Origin: Myotis daubentonii
Lineage: Eukaryota > Chordata > Mammalia > Chiroptera > Vespertilionidae
Assembly: GCF_963259705.1 (NCBI RefSeq)
Contig: NC_081846.1
Coordinates: forward strand, 89,602,641 to 89,666,640
DNA length: 64,000 nt
Direction of reading: 5' to 3'
Shown: piece after piece, positions 34,541 to 45,070 of the stretch
Layout of the letters: every line of letters begins with the position of its first letter
Position numbering within the stretch: position 1 is the stretch's first letter
Notes under the pieces: model-generated
Databases searched by the model: none
What the model saw: the letters and a program-made list of their open reading frames with translations, nothing else
What the model was told of the DNA's origin: nothing
Made by a program: the position numbers and the translations under genes

Positions 34541-34690
34541 GCTGGCCCCTGCTCAGTGGCTTGGTTGATTAGAGTGTCATCCTCTTCACCAAAAAGATGA
34601 CAAGTTTCATCCCCAGGGTGCTAGAGGCAACTGATCAATGTTTATCTCTCCCATCAATGTTTCTCTCTCCCCTCCTCTCTCTCTAAAAAG
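34541..34690 (+). mobile_element. Diverged tRNA-derived SINE, short
   Basis: ggctggcccctgctcagtgg head, then a shortened middle and the tgatcaatgtttatctctccc body with CT-rich end. Missing segments between head and body suggest an internal deletion. Confidence 0.8.
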
Positions 34691-34808
34691 TCAGTGAGTT
34701 TATCCTTAGGTGAGACTTAAACAAACAAACATCTTTTTATTTCAGCCTGTGTGTGTCTTTCAATCTAAAGTGAAGCTCTGTAGACAAGATATGTGGGGCT
34801 TATTTTCT

Positions 34809-35034
34809 TTTTTAAAAAAATATATTTTATTGATTTTCTTTTTACAGAGAGGAAGGGAGAGGGACGGAGAGTTAGAGACATCGATGAGAGAGAAACATCG
34901 ATCAGCTGCCTCCTGCACACCCGCCACTGGGGATATGCCCGCAACGAAGTTACATGCCCTTGACCAGAATCGAACCTGGGACCGTTCAGTCCTGAAGGCT
35001 GACGCTCTATCCACTGAGCCAAACCAAGTAGGGC
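34809..35034 (-). mobile_element. Ves SINE
   Basis: On the minus strand: gccctacttggtttggctca head, intact B box, tgatcgatgtttctctctc body. A perfect 17-bp duplication, tgtggggcttattttct, lies at 34792-34808 and 35035-35051, indicating a young insertion. Confidence 0.96.
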
Positions 35035-35504
35035 TGTGGGGCTTATTTTCTAATCCATTTAGCTTCCTGTATCTTTTATCAAGAATTTAATCCATTTGCA
35101 TTTAATTATTGATAAATATATATTTATTTCCATTTTATTAACTAGGGGCCCGGTGCACGAAATTCGTGCACTGGGTGTGTGTGGGGGGGGGGTGTCCCTC
35201 AGCCCAGCCTGCCCCCTCTCACATACTGGGAGCCCTCAGGCGTTGACCCCCATCACCCTCCAATCGCAGGATCGGCCCCTTGCCCAGGCCTGACGCCTCT
35301 GGCTGAGGTGTCCGGCCCGGGCAGAGGGGACCCGCAGCTGCAGTGGCCCAACGATCGTGGGCTCCGCTTTAGGCCCAGGCAAGGGACCCCTAGCTCCTGG
35401 GACTGCCAGCTTCGACCGTGCCCAGCTCCCATCGCTGGCTCCACCCCTACTTCCTGCTATCACTGGCCAGGGCAGAAAAGGCACCTGATTCTCCGGTCAT
35501 GGCT

Positions 35505-35552
35505 GGGGGGCAGGGCAAAGGCGGCCCCAGGGCCGCCTTTGCCCTGCCCCCC
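35505..35552. repeat. GC-rich perfect inverted repeat in Helitron
   Basis: ggggggcagggcaaaggcgg (35505-35524) meets its reverse complement (35533-35552) across a short loop, giving a stem of about 22 bp. It lies in the D-type Helitron interior. Confidence 0.8.
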
Positions 35553-35642
35553 AGCTCTTAGCTCCCCCCTGGGTTTCCTATCACTGTCAGTGGCAGGGGG
35601 CTTCTTCCTGCTTTCCCTTTCGCCTCCCTGCATTGTGCCTAC

Positions 35643-35686
35643 ATATGCAAATTAACTGCCATCTTGTTGGCAGTTAATTTGCATAT
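35643..35686. promoter_or_regulatory. Palindromic pair of octamer (ATGCAAAT) motifs
   Basis: Perfect 19-bp arms atatgcaaattaactgcca (35643-35661) and its reverse complement (35668-35686) surround a 6-nt loop. Each arm holds ATGCAAAT, the POU/OCT consensus. Diverged forms occur at the matching place in the Helitrons at 10011, 29844 and 32030. Function is inferred only. Confidence 0.5.
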
Positions 35687-35755
35687 AGCCCTGCTTAGCC
35701 AATGAAAAGGGTAGCTCGTACGCCAATTACCATTTTTCTCTTTTATTAGTGTTGA

Positions 35756-37860
35756 TAGTTTTTATCTTTTTTTCTCCTTTTTAAAGAAGACCCTTTAACA
35801 TTTCTTATAATACTAGTTTGGTGATAATGAACTTCTTTAGGCTATTTATCTGAGAAGCTCTTTAGCTGTTTTTCTATTGTAAATGATGGCTTTTCTGGGT
35901 AGAGTAATCTTGGTTGTAGGTCTTTGCTTTTCTTCACTTTGAATATCTCTTGTCACCCCCTTCTGCCTGCAAAGTTTCTGTTGCGAAATCAGCTGACAGT
36001 TGTCTAGCTGCTCCCTTGTAGGTAACTAACTGCTTTTCTCTTGCTGCTTTGAAGATTCTCACTTTGTCTTTAACCTTTGGCATTTTAATTAGGATGTGTC
36101 TTGGTGTGGGCCTCTATGAGTCCTTCACAGGGTTAGGGAAGCTTTCCATCATTATTTTTTCAAATAGGTTTTCTATTCCTTGCCCTCTCTTCTCCTTCCA
36201 GCGTCCCCATGATGCGAGTGTTGCTATACTTGTTCTCCCAGAAGCTCCTTACACTGTCCTTATTTTCTTGGGTTCTTCTTTCTTTTTGCTGTTCTGATTG
36301 GGCATTTTCTGCTTCCTTACCTTCAAATTGCTGATTTGATCCTGTGTTTTATTTACTTTAGTGTTGATTCGTTTTAGTTAATGTATTGTATTTCTTACTG
36401 GTTCTTTTTTCTTTTTCTACCTCCATTTCTGTGTTTCCCATGTTTGTTGCAGTTCTCACTAAGTGCACCTACTCTTTCCCTAGACTCATTGAACATCCTC
36501 ATAGCCTATCTTTTGGAAACTGCATCTTGTACATCACTTGTCTCCATGTTCTCTAGTTCATTATCTGAAGTCTGCTCTGTTCATTTGGGGCATGTTGCCT
36601 TGTCTCCTCATTTTGCAGCCACCCTGTTTGTTTCCATGTATTAGGCAGCACTCCTATGTTTCCCATTTTTGGTAGATGGTGGCTTATTGGAGCCAGTGGT
36701 TTAGCCTCCTTGGTCAGGAAGCTGGGAACTCCAGATGTGCCCCGCTAACGTGGGCTGTGTGCACTCTCCTGCCCTCCTGTATAGTTGAGTCTTGACTGTG
36801 TTGACATGTCAAGGAGAGGGATATACCACCAGGCAGAGTGGTCTAAGGGAATAGTTAAAACCACAGTGGAGGATTTGCTGTGCAGGGACTGACACCACAG
36901 AGCAGGACTGCTTCAGCTGGGCTCTGATGCCTGATGAGTCACCCTTGAGTGTGTTGCTCATGGAGGTTGTTGGGTGGTACTTCAGCATGGTCTGCCACTG
37001 CCACTGGGTGTACTGGCCCTGGATGCCCTCGAGAGGGAAAGGCAAAGGTCCACAACAGCCTGTGTCCTTCCTAGGGACGCCCAGCATGAGCTACATAGCA
37101 ATCTACAGATGACTTTTAACAGTGCTTGGTTTGGAGGTGCCGGGGAAAGGCTGTTTCAAACCAAGACCAGCTGTGGCTAGTGCCAATTCTGGAGCCACTT
37201 AACAATATGAATGAGAGACATGATGCTGCTTGTTTGGGTTTTGAAAATCTTTGAGAGGTTTCAGGAATGTCCACATCATGAGTCAAGACAGGCAATTTAT
37301 GTGGAGAAGCCACTAGAAAGGGCTGGGGTGGGACATCAAATTTGGTGGGGCAGGATTCAACAGGGCAGCGAGAACAGCATCAGCCATGTTGATGGAGACT
37401 CAGATACTGTGCCCACCCATGAGCTCTGTGGGGAAAGGCTCATCAAAGGAACAATGGACTCTGGCAACAGTTCTGTCCAAAAAAAGTTGCCCCTCCAGCT
37501 CTCAGTGTATAATTCAGTTCCTCCCTGTATGTCTCTGCTGCCCTGCACCCTCCACTCCAGCTGCTACCCTAACAAGTGAGTCTGAGTAAGTCTGTGTGGG
37601 GGCCATTTCAGAGAAATACCTGGGACTTCAGCAACCCTCCATCTCACTCAGCCACCATCCCTCCTGGTTTCCATAGCCAGTTGTCTTCCCAGCTCCGGAA
37701 TCCTGGGCTGGGGGCCCTGGTGTGGGTTTGGGACCCCTCGCTTCTCCGGGAGGACCTCTGCAGTCCAGATATCCCTCCCAGTTTTTAGCCACCACATGTG
37801 GATGTGGAACCTGCTCATTGTACATCTCTACCCCTCTTGCCAGTCTCCAGATGCCACTTT
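35756..37860 (-). mobile_element. Antisense L1/HAL1 5' half
   Basis: Antisense ORF1 landmarks: gtttctgttgcgaaatcagctgac at 35979, ctcttgctgctttgaagattctcact at 36037, gatgtgtcttggtgtggg at 36093. To the right the 5' UTR follows (ctcactcagccaccatccct at 37652; gacccctcgcttctccggg at 37732). The GC-rich 36700-37800 stretch produces many chance frames on both strands; none is a gene. Confidence 0.75.
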
Positions 37861-38008
37861 TATATTCTTAGTCATAGGTCTTAGGTTCTGCTACATCTCA
37901 GGAGGCTCACTGTGAAACAGCTCCTTTCCCCATGCAGACTACAGCCTCATCCTCACAATACAGTGGTTGCTACTGTCTTCACTATGTTTTACACATTAGC
38001 ATGTTTCT

Positions 38009-38072
38009 TTTCTTTTATTGCTTAAAATATTACAAAGGGTATTTCATATGTGTCCTTCCCCCCCCCCCCCGC
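38009..38072 (-). mobile_element. 64-bp L1 tail insertion
   Basis: Only the extreme 3' end of an L1 is present (antisense attgcttaaaatattacaaa...atatgtgtccttcccc plus C-run). It is flanked by the 11-bp duplication agcatgtttct (37998-38008 and 38073-38083). Same terminal sequence as at 39530 and, in sense, near 9140. Confidence 0.8.
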
Positions 38073-38083
38073 AGCATGTTTCT

Positions 38084-39519
38084 AATTAGCTTTAATATTT
38101 TAATGTATTAAACTAATTCACTGAGGAACCCCCACTATATCTGTACTAGTGTCTTATTCCTGCTGTAATAAGAAAAAGCTAGTGAATCTGAACAACACAA
38201 TTTATTACCTGACAGTTCTGGAAATCAGCAATCACAATGGTTTTAGGAGGCTAAAACTGTGATGTCTGCAGAGCTGTGGCTGTGTTCCTGCTGGATGTGC
38301 TTGGGAACCATGCTTTTCCTTGTCTTTTTCAGCTTCTCTAGGCTACTGCCTTCTGTAGCTCATGGTCACTTCCATCGTCATACCAGTGGCATAGTGTCCA
38401 TAAATTTATCTTAGTGTCTCTGATCACTGTGTCCACCTTCATATTATATTCCCTGTCTCTGACATGGTTGCCTCCTTCTTATAAGTCTGCTTATAATTAT
38501 GTTGGGGCACCAAAATAATTCATGATAGCCTACTCATCTGAAAAGCTTTAATTTAATTACACTTGCAAGTCTGCTATGTACAGCAGCATATTGATAGGTT
38601 CCAAGGATTAAAGTGTGAGCTTTGGGAGTTATTATTTAATTGGCCACACTATGCTGGCACAGGTAATTCCCTGTTCAATCATGTACTTATTTTATTATGA
38701 TGGGATATTGAGGCAAAGGTAAAGATAACATTCTAATGTTATCGACTTTAAAGATGGAAATTTTAAAAAGATCCTTCAGACCAATACCTAATTATTTACT
38801 GTCCCATATAAGGTAAATAATGTTATTTGTATACATGTCACATAAAAAGAACAATATATTTTATTTTATTAATTTCTGTGCACCTGCATAGTACCAGGCA
38901 ATATGCTAACAGCTAAGGACAGCCAGAAGAAACCAGTGGAGAGCAACATCCTGGATCCAAATGAAACCAATACCTATAGGAGAAGAAAGTAATGATGTGA
39001 ACTGAGCAATAAACATGAACTGTGGTACTGTGGAGACTGAAAGTACATAAATCATTTCAAAGAAAGAGCAAGCAGTATGTGCTGTTTTTTATTGGCTGTC
39101 TCAGCCCTTCCAATTCAGCAAATGCATTTCTTTTTCTGTTCTCTTTTTTTTCTATGTGCTTATGACAACTCTACCCTCTAGTTGCATCACCCAGGTTAGG
39201 GTCTATTATGGTTATTCTATAAAAAATTTTAATTTTCTGACATTTCATGTAAGAAAATAAATGAAAAACACCTGAGGATCTGGAATGTAGGCTAACATTT
39301 TTGCACAGCAATGATGGGCCAGACTGAGAAGCAAACATATTTTAAATGGGGCAAGTACTGTCCAGTACAGTTCCTGATGGTCTCCCCACATAGCATCTAA
39401 GAACATATTCTTGAATTGCTTAAATCCTTTATATTGGCTATTATTTGTGTGCTGATGAAGGATTTACATTTTACAGCTTTCACTGAAAAAAGAAAAATAA
39501 ACAAAAAACCTACCTTTTA
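38084..39519. other. Unassigned DNA
   Basis: About 1.4 kb without recognised repeat ends or coding signal. Gene-desert-like composition. Confidence 0.4.
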
Positions 39520-39660
39520 TTCTTTTTTTAAAATTTCTTTATTGATTAAAGTATTACATATGTGTCCTTTCCCCCCATTGCCCCCCACCCCCACCCCCAC
39601 GCATGCCCTCACCCCCCTGTTGTCTGTGTCCATTGGTCAGGCTTATATTGTTTCCTCCAA
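39520..39660 (-). mobile_element. Severely 5'-truncated L1 3' end
   Basis: Antisense: T-run, ttgattaaagtattacatatgtg, C-rich ccccaccc tract, gtgtccattggtcaggctta. This is the reverse of the L1 3' end at 9058-9180. No clear target duplication. Confidence 0.85.
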
Positions 39661-40614
39661 ATGATAATAACATGTCTTGTTATATAGAGAAAAAATATTA
39701 TTCATACAAGTCCATCCAGGAACCAGATTAATATGGTGGCTTCCCAAACCTTTTCTTTCTGACACCCTAATTTATCTATAAACTCCAATACAATTCTAAG
39801 AGTGGCAATGGGACATGGCTGGCAAAATAGCACAGGAAAAATGAACTCGCAGGAGGGCATTTACATTCTACATTGAACTTTCTATCATTGGGCCTGTTTC
39901 CATCTACAAAGTCGCCAGACCTTTTACTTTTCAGTTGTGGCTCTGATGTGAAGTGCAGGGAAATGAGGCTTCTAAACAGGACTCCACTCTTGGTTGTTCT
40001 GTATCTTGCTGGAATCAATCAAAACAAATAATGCTGGGAAGACTGAGAGATAGCAAAGGAGGATTAGTAAATAGTCTTATTCCAACATAACCTAAGAAAA
40101 CGATTTGTGGGTATGACAGTAGCTATTGCAATTCAATATTATTTTGCAGCAATAGAATTGCTGCTACTGCTGTGAGCACACAGCAGGTGGTTAGAAGTTG
40201 GCAACTTTTATGAAAGCCATTTATATTACAGAACATTTTATGTAAACAGTGGCAATAAAAAACTAAACTGTTCCAGGAATAAGATGCAAATATTAGAAAT
40301 GAGTTTGCTTCAAAAAGATTTTGGGCAATTGTGCCTGAATTAAAACAAAAAGTATATTTGATACATTTTTCGCCCTGACTGATGCTGACATATTATTCAC
40401 CACCATTACCCTGTAGAGATTCCTGTTAACTTTTGTGAATCTTCTATTTTAAAGGTTGGCCAAACATTATTTCCTTTATCAAGGTTCCCAATTGTTCATT
40501 TCTTCTGAGTTTTGGTAGATTACATATACATGAGAGAGAGAGATACATATAAATACATGATGATAGATGATATATAGATATAGTTAGATAAAGACACAGA
40601 TAAACATACAAATA
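39661..40614. other. Unassigned DNA
   Basis: No gene, RNA or transposon ends recognised. Confidence 0.4.
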
Positions 40615-40745
40615 TAGATATAGATGATGATATAGATATAGATATAGATATAGATATAGATATAGATATAGATATAGATATAGATATAGATATAGATATA
40701 GATATAGATATAGATATAGATATAGATATAGATATAGATAGATAT
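40615..40745. repeat. (ATAGAT)n hexamer microsatellite
   Basis: About 19 nearly perfect ATAGAT/GATATA hexamers. They create a long alternating Tyr-Leu frame on the minus strand, which is an artefact. A Helitron 3' end sits only 12 bp downstream. Confidence 0.97.
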
Positions 40746-40756
40746 ATACATAGATA

Positions 40757-41119
40757 CTACAGGCCTGGTGCATGGTATTGGGCCTAAACCAGCTCTCTGA
40801 CATCCCCTGAGGGGTCCCAGATTGTGAGAGGGCACTGGCCAGGTTGAGGGACCCGACTGGTGCACAATTGGGGTCAGGGAGGGATACAGGAGTTTGGCCA
40901 GCCGGGGTGGGACCAAGGGAGGGCTCCAGGGCGTGTTCGGCTGGACCCCAGCAGCAAGTTAATCTATTGGTCAGAGCGTCTGCCCACTGGTGGTCAGTGC
41001 ACATCATAGAGAGCAGTTGAGTGGCCTTAGCATATCATTAGCATATTCACATTTTGATTAGTTGAACGGACGACTGAACAACTGGACACTTAGCATATTG
41101 GGCTTTTATTATATAAGGA
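40757..41119 (-). mobile_element. C-type Helitron
   Basis: Left end ctacaggcctggtgcat (CTAG mutated to CTAC), right end ttattatataagga with an extra A. Near its 5' end is the run gttgaacggacgactgaacaac...cttagcatat shared with 56672-57196. It lies head-to-head with the plus-strand Helitron array that starts 16 bp later. Confidence 0.88.
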
Positions 41120-41134
41120 TATAGTGTTATAACA

Positions 41135-41781
41135 TCCTATCTAATAAAAGAGAAATAAGATAATTAGCTGTACCTCCGCTACCCTTGCCATTGGCTAAAG
41201 AGAGCGATATTCAAATTAACTGCCAGCCAAGATGGCGGCCGGCAGCCAGGCAGCTTGAAGCGAACATGAGGCTTGCTTGCTTCAGTGATGGAGGAAGCCA
41301 ACGTTCCCCGCCTGCCTCTGCCGGCCTCTGAGCTTGCAGTTTGAAACATTGTTACAAATATAGAAGCTAAACAAAACCCCAGAAACCTCCTTTCAGCCAA
41401 CCGGGATCTCAGAGCTGGAGTTGAAACAGTGTTTCGATTATAGAACCCAAACAAACCAGATACCTGCTTTCAGCAGCAGAGGCCTAAGAGCTGGAGCCAA
41501 GCATCAGAGCTAAAGCTGGCCCAGAATTAAAAAGAAAGAAAAGAAAAGAATGAGCGGTTGGGAGCTTCAGTCACCCGCCAGCCTGAAAACAGCCCTCAGC
41601 CCCTCACCAAGACTGGCCAGGCACCCCAGTGGGGACCTCCACAGTGAAGGCGATGTGACAAGCTGAAAACAGCCATCAGCCCCTCACCCAGGCTGGCCAG
41701 GCACCCAAGCGGGATCCCCACCCTGATCCAGGACACCCTTCAAGGCAAACCAGCCAGCCCCACCCGTGTACCAGGCCTCTA
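41135..41781 (+). mobile_element. Helitron A unit, first of the array and of an A-B' composite
   Basis: Starts TCCTATCTAATAAAAGAG and carries the gatggcggccggcagcc block, several copies of 'ttcaattatagaagc(t/c)aaacaaa-cc(c)agatacctgctttcag', an A-run, then the 'cagcctgaaaacagcc(c/a)tcagcccctcaccc' tandem phrases. It ends gtaccaggcctcta with no hairpin before it and abuts B' at 41782. Confidence 0.9.
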
Positions 41782-42595
41782 TCCTATATACTAAAAGGGT
41801 AATATGCCTCCCAGAACATGGATCAGTGGAGCCGCGAGGCCTCCCAGCACCGGGATCAGTGTGACAGGGGGCAGCGCCCAAACCCCCTGATCACCCTGCG
41901 GCTCTGTGTGACAGGGGGCAGGTCCACAACCTCCCTATCCGCCCTGCTCTGTTCATGACAGGGGAAGGCACCCCAATCCCCTGATCATCCCTGCTCTGTG
42001 CCTGATAGCGTGGAGATCCCCAACCCCCTGATGGCCCTGCGGCTCTGTGTGTGACAGGGTGTGGCTCCCCACCACCCCCCATTGACGGGCGCTGCTCTGT
42101 GTGTGACAGGGTAGAGCCATAACCTCCCCATAGGCCCTGCCCCATAGGCAGCGCCCCAACCCCCTGATCGGCCCTGTTCTATGGGTGATAGAGAGCAGCG
42201 CCCCAACCCCCCCCCACGGGCCCTGCTCTGTGTGTGACAGGGGGCAGTGCCCCAACTCCCCTATCAGCCCTACTCTGTGAGTGACAGGGGGGAGCTCCTC
42301 AACCCCCTGATTGGCCCTGCTCTGTGTGTGACCGGGTATGAAGCCCCAACTCCCCTGATGGGCCCTGCTCTGTGAGTGACAAGGGGCAGCATTCCAACTC
42401 CCCAATCAGCCCTGCTCTGAGCCCGACCAGGGGCTGCACCAAGGGATTGGGCCTGCCCTCTGAAACCCAGGAGCAGGCCTAAGCCAGCAGGTCGATATCT
42501 CCTGAGGGGTCCCAGACTGCGAGAGGGCACAGGCCTGGCTGAGGGACCCCTCCCTCCCCCCGGAGTGCACAAATTTTTGTGCACCGGGCCTCTAG
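41782..42595 (+). mobile_element. Helitron B' unit with internal minisatellite
   Basis: TCCTATATACTAAAAGGG start, full 3' hairpin gtgcacaaatttttgtgcac and CTAG end. Instead of the CTCF-like palindrome it holds a ~57-bp minisatellite (41840-42430). Joined without spacer to A upstream and to the next Helitron downstream. Confidence 0.9.
41840..42430. repeat. ~57-bp minisatellite in Helitron B'
   Basis: About ten units of the form ccctgctctgtgtgtgacagg, ggnagcgccccaacccc, ctgatcgg. Units vary by substitutions and small indels, typical of tandem expansion inside a transposon. Confidence 0.9.
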
Positions 42596-42875
42596 TCCTA
42601 TATAATAAAAGTCCAGCGACCAAACGGCAGAATGGCCATAACGACTGGTTGACCAGTCACTATAACGCGCACTCACCACCAGGGTCAGATGCTCAACACA
42701 GGAGTTTCCCCCTGGTGTTCAGTGCACTCCCACAGTGGGAGCGCTTTTGGGCTTTCCAGGATTAGTGGGGAGCAGCTGCACAGAGGGCAGGTCCACAACC
42801 ACTTGGCTGACCGGGATGAGCAGTGCTAACACAGCAGGATGATCCCTGCATGAATCCCATACACTAGGCCTCTAG
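42596..42875 (+). mobile_element. Helitron B type, array member
   Basis: TCCTATATAATAAAAGTCC begins immediately after the CTAG of the previous unit and CTAG ends at 42875 (preceded by ctaggcc). The CTCF-like arms are mutated here (caccagggtcag / ttccccctggtgtt). Short 280-bp version. Confidence 0.9.
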
Positions 42876-42884
42876 TCTATATAA

Positions 42885-43200
42885 TCCTCTATAATAAAAG
42901 GCTAATATGCAAACTGACCAAACGGCAGAACAACTGGTCGCTGTGACCCACACTGACTATCAGGGGGCAGATGCTCAATGCAGGAGCTGCCCCCTCGTGG
43001 TCAGCGTGCTCCCACAGGGGGAGTTCCACTCAGCCAGAAGCCGGGCTCATGGCTGGCAAGCACAGTGATGGTGGTGGAAGCCTCTCCCTCCTCTGCAGCC
43101 GTCGGACATTCCCTGAGGGCTCCCAGACTGCAAGAGGGCACAGTCTGAGCTGAGGGACCAACCCCCCTGAGTGCACAATTTTCGTGCACCGGGCCTCTAG
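42885..43200 (+). mobile_element. Helitron B type, array member
   Basis: TCCTCTATAATAAAAGGC to CTAG with the hairpin gtgcacaattttcgtgcac. A 9-bp tctatataa spacer separates it from the previous unit. CTCF-like arms each carry mismatches. Confidence 0.92.
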
Positions 43201-43210
43201 TCTATATGTA

Positions 43211-44361
43211 TCCTATCTAATAAAAGACAAAAAGGGTAATTGACCATAACTTCACTATGCTTCCCATTGGCTAATCAGGGTGATATGCAAATTAGCCGCC
43301 AACAAAGATGGCGGCCGGCAGCCAAGCAGCTGAAGCGAGCAGGAGGCTTGCTTGCTCCAGTGATGGAGGAAGCAAAGGTTCCCCGCCTGCCGCGGCCTGG
43401 CTCTGAGCTCCGAAAGCAACAAAGTTTCAATAATAGAAGCTAAACAAATCCCAGATACCTGCTTCCAGCAGGCTGTGGCATCAGAGCTGGAGCCAGCTCT
43501 CAGCTCCAATGATGGCAACAAAGTTTCAATTACAGAAAGTAAATAAATCCCAGAATTAAAAAAAAAGAAAAGAAAAAAAGAAGAGGCTGAGAGCTTCAGT
43601 CATCGGTCAGCCTGAAAACAGCCCTCAGCTCCTCACCCAGACTGTCCAGACACCCCAGGGGGAACCCCCACCCTAAAGGGGGTGTGGCCAACCTGAAAAC
43701 AACCATCAGCCCCTCACCCAGGCTGACCAGGCACCTCAGTGGGGACCCCCACACTGAAGGGGGTGTGACCAGCTGAAAACAGCCATCAGCCCCTCACCCA
43801 AGCTGGCCAGGCAACCAAGTGGAACCCCCACCCTGATCCAGGACACCCTTCAGGGCAAACCAGCCAGCCCCCACCTGTGCACCAGGCCTCTATCTTATGT
43901 AGTAAAAGGGTAATATGCAAACTGACCCTAACAGCACAAAGATTGGGAATGACTGGTCACTATGACACACACTGACCACCAGGGGGAAGACTCTCAATAC
44001 AGGAGCTGCCCTCTGGTGATCAGTGTGCTCCCACATGGGGGAGCTCTGCTCAGCCACAAGCCAGGCTGATGGCTGCCAGTACAGCGGTGGTGGTGGGAGC
44101 CTCTCCTGCTTCCTCATCAGCGCTAAGGATGTCTGACTGCAGCTTAGGTCTGCTTCCCGCTGGCAATTGAACATCCCCCAAGGGCTGCCGGGCTGCCAGA
44201 GGGATGTCTGATTGCCATCTTAGGCCCAATCCCCAGGGGACCTGGCCTAAGCCAGCAGGTGGTCATTCCCTGAGGGGTCCCAGACTGCGAGAGGGCACAG
44301 GCCAGGCTGAGGGGCTGCCCCCCCCCCCAAGTGCACAAATTTTTGTGCACTGGGCCTCTAG
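43211..44361 (+). mobile_element. Complete A-B composite Helitron
   Basis: The A part (43211-43892) starts TCCTATCTAATAAAAGAC and ends gtgcaccaggcctcta. The B part (43893-44361) starts tcttatgtagtaaaaggg and ends with the hairpin gtgcacaaatttttgtgcac and CTAG. The internal A end lacks a hairpin, so only the B end looks like a working terminator. Best-preserved composite in the window (1151 bp). Confidence 0.9.
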
Positions 44362-44662
44362 TATATATATAAAAGCCTAAGTGACCTTTGCGACTGAACG
44401 ACCAGAAAAACTGGTCGCTATGATGTACACTGACCAACAGGGGACAGAAACTCAACATAGGAGCTTCCCCCTGGTGGTCAGTTCACTCCCACAGCCAATT
44501 TCTCATGGCCCTTGTTCCGCTTGCCGGACCTGGCCCTAATGGGCCCCAATCAGCGGTGAGGCCGGCCAGCCAACTTCCTGTGGCTTCTCCCCCCAGCTGG
44601 CCTCAATCACTGGCCAGGCAGAGGGATCCCACTCATGCAAAAATTCGTGCATTGGGCCTGTA
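44362..44662 (+). mobile_element. Helitron B-like, array member with eroded ends
   Basis: The 5' end is reduced to tatatatataaaagcc and the 3' end to gtgcattgggcctgta. The interior has diverged CTCF-like arms (accaacaggggacag / cttccccctggtggtc) and the phrase ggacctggccctaatgggcc. Confidence 0.82.
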
Positions 44663-45070
44663 TTATATAATAAAAGCCTAAGCAATCATTAGGGCAGAAT
44701 GAACAGAATGACCAGTCACTAGGATATGCACTGACCACCAGGGGCAGATGCTCAATGCAGGAGCTGCCCCCTGGTGGTCAGTGTGCTCCCACCGGGGGAA
44801 TGCTGCTCAGCCAGAATCCGGCTCATGGCTGGCAAGTGCAGTGGTGGTGGTGGGAGCCTCTCCTGCCTCTGTGGCAGTGCTAAGGAAAAGCAAGCCAAGC
44901 ATTAAGAAGCAGTGAGCAGGTGGGCGGTAACCAGCAAGGGGTCCTGAACTTCAAGAGGGATGTCCAACTTCCAGCTATCTCCTGAGTGGTCCCGGCATGT
45001 GCGAGGGCTCAGATCAGGCTGAGGGACCCCCCCGCCCCCAGTGCATGAATTTCGTGCACTGAGTATCTAG
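44663..45070 (+). mobile_element. Helitron B type, last array member
   Basis: ttatataataaaagcc start (two or three bases lost) and gtgcatgaatttcgtgcac hairpin with ctag at 45067-45070. One CTCF-like arm is exact (44764-44777); the other lacks one G. Confidence 0.9.
44764..44777 (-). promoter_or_regulatory. CTCF-core match in a Helitron
   Basis: Exact CCACCAGGGGGCAG on the minus strand. The facing arm near 44735 has a one-base deletion. Prediction only. Confidence 0.5.

Larger units (their letters stand above)
35142..35755 (-). mobile_element. D-type Helitron
   Basis: On the plus strand CTAGGGGCCCGGTGCAC with the hairpin gtgcacgaaattcgtgcac starts it and cttttattagtgttga ends it. At 614 bp it serves as the compact reference for the D family here. 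It contains a GC inverted stretch ggggggcagggcaaaggcggc...gccgcctttgccctgcccccc (35505-35552) and the perfect octamer palindrome. Confidence 0.94.

Noticed and set aside
36927..37589. Several overlapping frames in GC-rich DNA
   Set aside because: They fall in the antisense 5' UTR region of an L1/HAL1 and overlap on both strands.
40444..41007. 187-codon minus frame with long Tyr-Leu alternation
   Set aside because: Translation of the ATAGAT microsatellite and an adjoining Helitron.
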